From: Bifidobacterium breve
GTDB lineage: Bacteria; Bacteroidota; Bacteroidia; Cytophagales; UBA9547
NCBI GenBank assembly: GCA_943325655.2
Contig: CALPQG020000094.1
Location: 1 to 8,006 of the forward strand
DNA: 8,006 nt
Direction of reading: 5' to 3'
A program made the position numbers and the translations under genes. The notes beneath the pieces are model-generated. The model did no database searches. It was given only the letters and a program-made list of their open reading frames with translations, and had not been told where the DNA came from. This document shows, in pieces, positions 6,805-8,006 of the stretch (positions are counted from its first letter, which is position 1; each line of letters begins with the position of its first letter).

Positions 6805-7590
6805 TTAATAGAAATTTTGACGGTCTTTTCGCCACATCATGATCATGATGAAGGCAAATAGCATTCCTCCTAAATGGGCAACGTGGGCCACGTTATCTCC
6901 TGCACTTGGTTTAAGCGTAGCGTAAATTTCATACAAGCCATAAGCACTTACCAAGTATTTGGCTTTGATGGGAAATGGAATGAATAAAAGCATCATTTCT
7001 GTATTCGGAAACAACATCCCGAATGCCATCAGTATCCCAAAAATAGCACCTGAAGCACCAACCATACGCGAGTTTTCAACGGTTTGTTCGTATACCTGGT
7101 CAATGATTTCCAAGCTTTTTTTGATGTAAGTAGGGTTGTTTTCATTCTTGGCATAGTCATTTTCAAAATCTAGTAATTGGGTTTCAATTTCCGGGACGTG
7201 TACATGTACAAGCGCAGCAAACTTATCAGAGCTAGGCGCTGCTTTGTACACGCTAATGTCTGTTCTGAGATGACTTGACTGGTATAAATTGATGGCTGCA
7301 TAAGTCATCCCTCCACCAAGTCCGCAAACCAGGTAAAATGTCATGAATTTTTTTGGTCCCCAAAACATTTCCAGCATTGGACCAAAGAAAAATAGGGTCA
7401 GCATATTTTTAAAAATATGGTTAAAATCAGCATGTAAAAACATGTAAGTGATGAACTGATAGGGTTTGAAATTTTCTGAAAAAACATTGTACAAAGCAAA
7501 TATGCTATTCAAATGCAAGGCACTCGCAATAAAGAAAATGGCCACATTGGCGATAAGTAAATTGCGAACTATTGGAGTGATTTGAAACAT
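6805..7590 (-). CDS. Rhomboid family intramembrane serine protease with long internal loop
   Basis: This 261-residue membrane protease cuts substrates within or near the bilayer. The catalytic set is complete: H58-N62 in HIFKN, S180 in GASGAIFG and H239 in AHLGG. Hydrophobic helices lie at about 8-30, 55-72, 82-100, 177-195, 198-215 and 236-252. A soluble insert of about 70 residues (about 103-175, charged, with a helical stretch near YIKKSLEIIDQVYEQ) lies between the third and fourth helices. That is much longer than in compact rhomboids such as GlpG, and it could recognise substrate or gate access. The gene begins 42 nt after the mutL stop and precedes the second rhomboid. There is no clear promoter in the 42-nt gap, so it is probably cotranscribed with mutL. 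The physiological substrate cannot be told from the sequence. Confidence 0.93.
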   Translation of the reverse strand: MFQITPIVRNLLIANVAIFFIASALHLNSIFALYNVFSENFKPYQFITYMFLHADFNHIFKNMLTLFFFGPMLEMFWGPKKFMTFYLVCGLGGGMTYAAINLYQSSHLRTDISVYKAAPSSDKFAALVHVHVPEIETQLLDFENDYAKNENNPTYIKKSLEIIDQVYEQTVENSRMVGASGAIFGILMAFGMLFPNTEMMLLFIPFPIKAKYLVSAYGLYEIYATLKPSAGDNVAHVAHLGGMLFAFIMIMMWRKDRQNFY

Positions 7591-7632
7591 GGTTTATTTT
7601 TTTCTTTGAACTGACAATTCTAACTACTTCAT

Positions 7633-8006
7633 TTATTTGCCAAAAATAGAGGCAATTTTATCTAAGCCCCAAATGACTATCGTTACTGCACTCGAAGGAG
7701 AATAATTGGGGTTTTTACAGGCAAACAATTGATCAATCAAAGAGGTCATTTCTGTAGTCCCTAATTTGGTGCCTTGTTTGATACAGGTTTTCTTTGCCAA
7801 AGCCCTGGCCAAATTTTCTTTGTTGTTGATTTTTAATTCGCTTTTGTTGCGCTTAAACTGTTCTATCAAGCTTTCAAACAACGCTTTTTCATTGCCCGAA
7901 CTCACATCCGCAGGCACACCGTTAATCACGATGGCATTGTTGCTGAATACATTGTATGAAAATCCTAAAGCCCTCACTTCTTCCTCGATTTCCATCAAAA
8001 TGGCAT
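7633..8006 (-). CDS. mutL: DNA mismatch repair protein MutL, C-terminal part (cut by window edge)
   Basis: The frame runs off the end of the window, so only about the last 124 residues are present. A TTG at 7996-7998 is not the true start, since the frame continues upstream through GCC ATT. Visible features of the MutL C-terminal dimerisation domain are ALGFSYNVFSNNAIVINGVPADV, then ENLARALAKKTCIKQGTKL and MTSLIDQLFACKNPNYSP. MutL is the homodimeric ATPase that links mismatch recognition by MutS to strand removal. Where endonuclease-type MutLs carry CPHGRP, this protein has SPSSAV, so the metal site may differ. The N-terminal ATPase and any DQHA endonuclease motif lie outside the window. It is upstream of two rhomboid genes on the same strand, a gene order I associate with Bacteroidota. 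Quoted stretches longer than a motif are abbreviated by position in the domain. Confidence 0.85.
   Translation of the reverse strand, partial: AILMEIEEEVRALGFSYNVFSNNAIVINGVPADVSSGNEKALFESLIEQFKRNKSELKINNKENLARALAKKTCIKQGTKLGTTEMTSLIDQLFACKNPNYSPSSAVTIVIWGLDKIASIFGK

Noticed and set aside
1..8006. CRISPR array, tRNA or rRNA genes, prophage or defence island
   Set aside because: I saw no regularly spaced repeats, no tRNA cloverleaf, no rRNA signature and no defence or phage protein; apart from the first 830 bases the window is compact housekeeping sequence.

Overview
The window looks like a chromosomal segment of a Bacteroidota bacterium, most likely from the Sphingobacteriia/Chitinophagia side. 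The evidence is A+T-rich DNA with few Shine-Dalgarno sequences, a candidate promoter of the Bacteroidota type (TTTG, 19 nt, TAnnTTTG-like), a pheT / small coiled-coil gene / zapA / rny cluster, and a mutL / rhomboid / rhomboid cluster whose second rhomboid carries the C-terminal tail typical of this phylum. The lineage is inferred from protein features and gene order, not from a search.

Layout. Positions 1-830 are the least ordinary part. The minus strand carries what reads as domains V and VI of a group II intron (about 50-131). It appears to be a relic, because its reverse transcriptase is absent from the window and domain V is interrupted by about 10 nt. Next come an unassigned stretch, a 95-codon orphan frame (352-639, plus strand) without an ATG, and a strong hairpin overlapping its stop codon. 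Positions 831-3849 form a tight plus-strand operon: pheT (phenylalanyl-tRNA synthetase beta chain), a 98-residue coiled-coil protein 2 nt downstream, and zapA (cell-division Z-ring factor) 8 nt further on. The 122-nt gap 3850-3971 is rich in hairpins and lies where a 6S-type RNA would be expected (just downstream of zapA). It is followed by rny (RNase Y, 3972-5534).

Positions 5535-5841 separate converging transcription units and hold two strong terminators, one of them a 17-bp perfect stem that can work in both directions. From 5842 to the window end everything is on the minus strand, transcribed in the order mutL (C-terminus only, cut by the window edge), a rhomboid protease with full catalytic motifs and a long soluble loop, then a second rhomboid with a variant active-site motif (GASA in place of GxSG) and a DUF6576-like tail.

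Functionally this is mostly housekeeping: translation, cell division, mRNA decay, mismatch repair and membrane proteolysis. I found no convincing new multi-gene system. The points most worth a second look are the candidate RNA between zapA and rny, the coiled-coil gene next to zapA, the intron relic with its neighbouring orphan frame, and the two dissimilar rhomboids.
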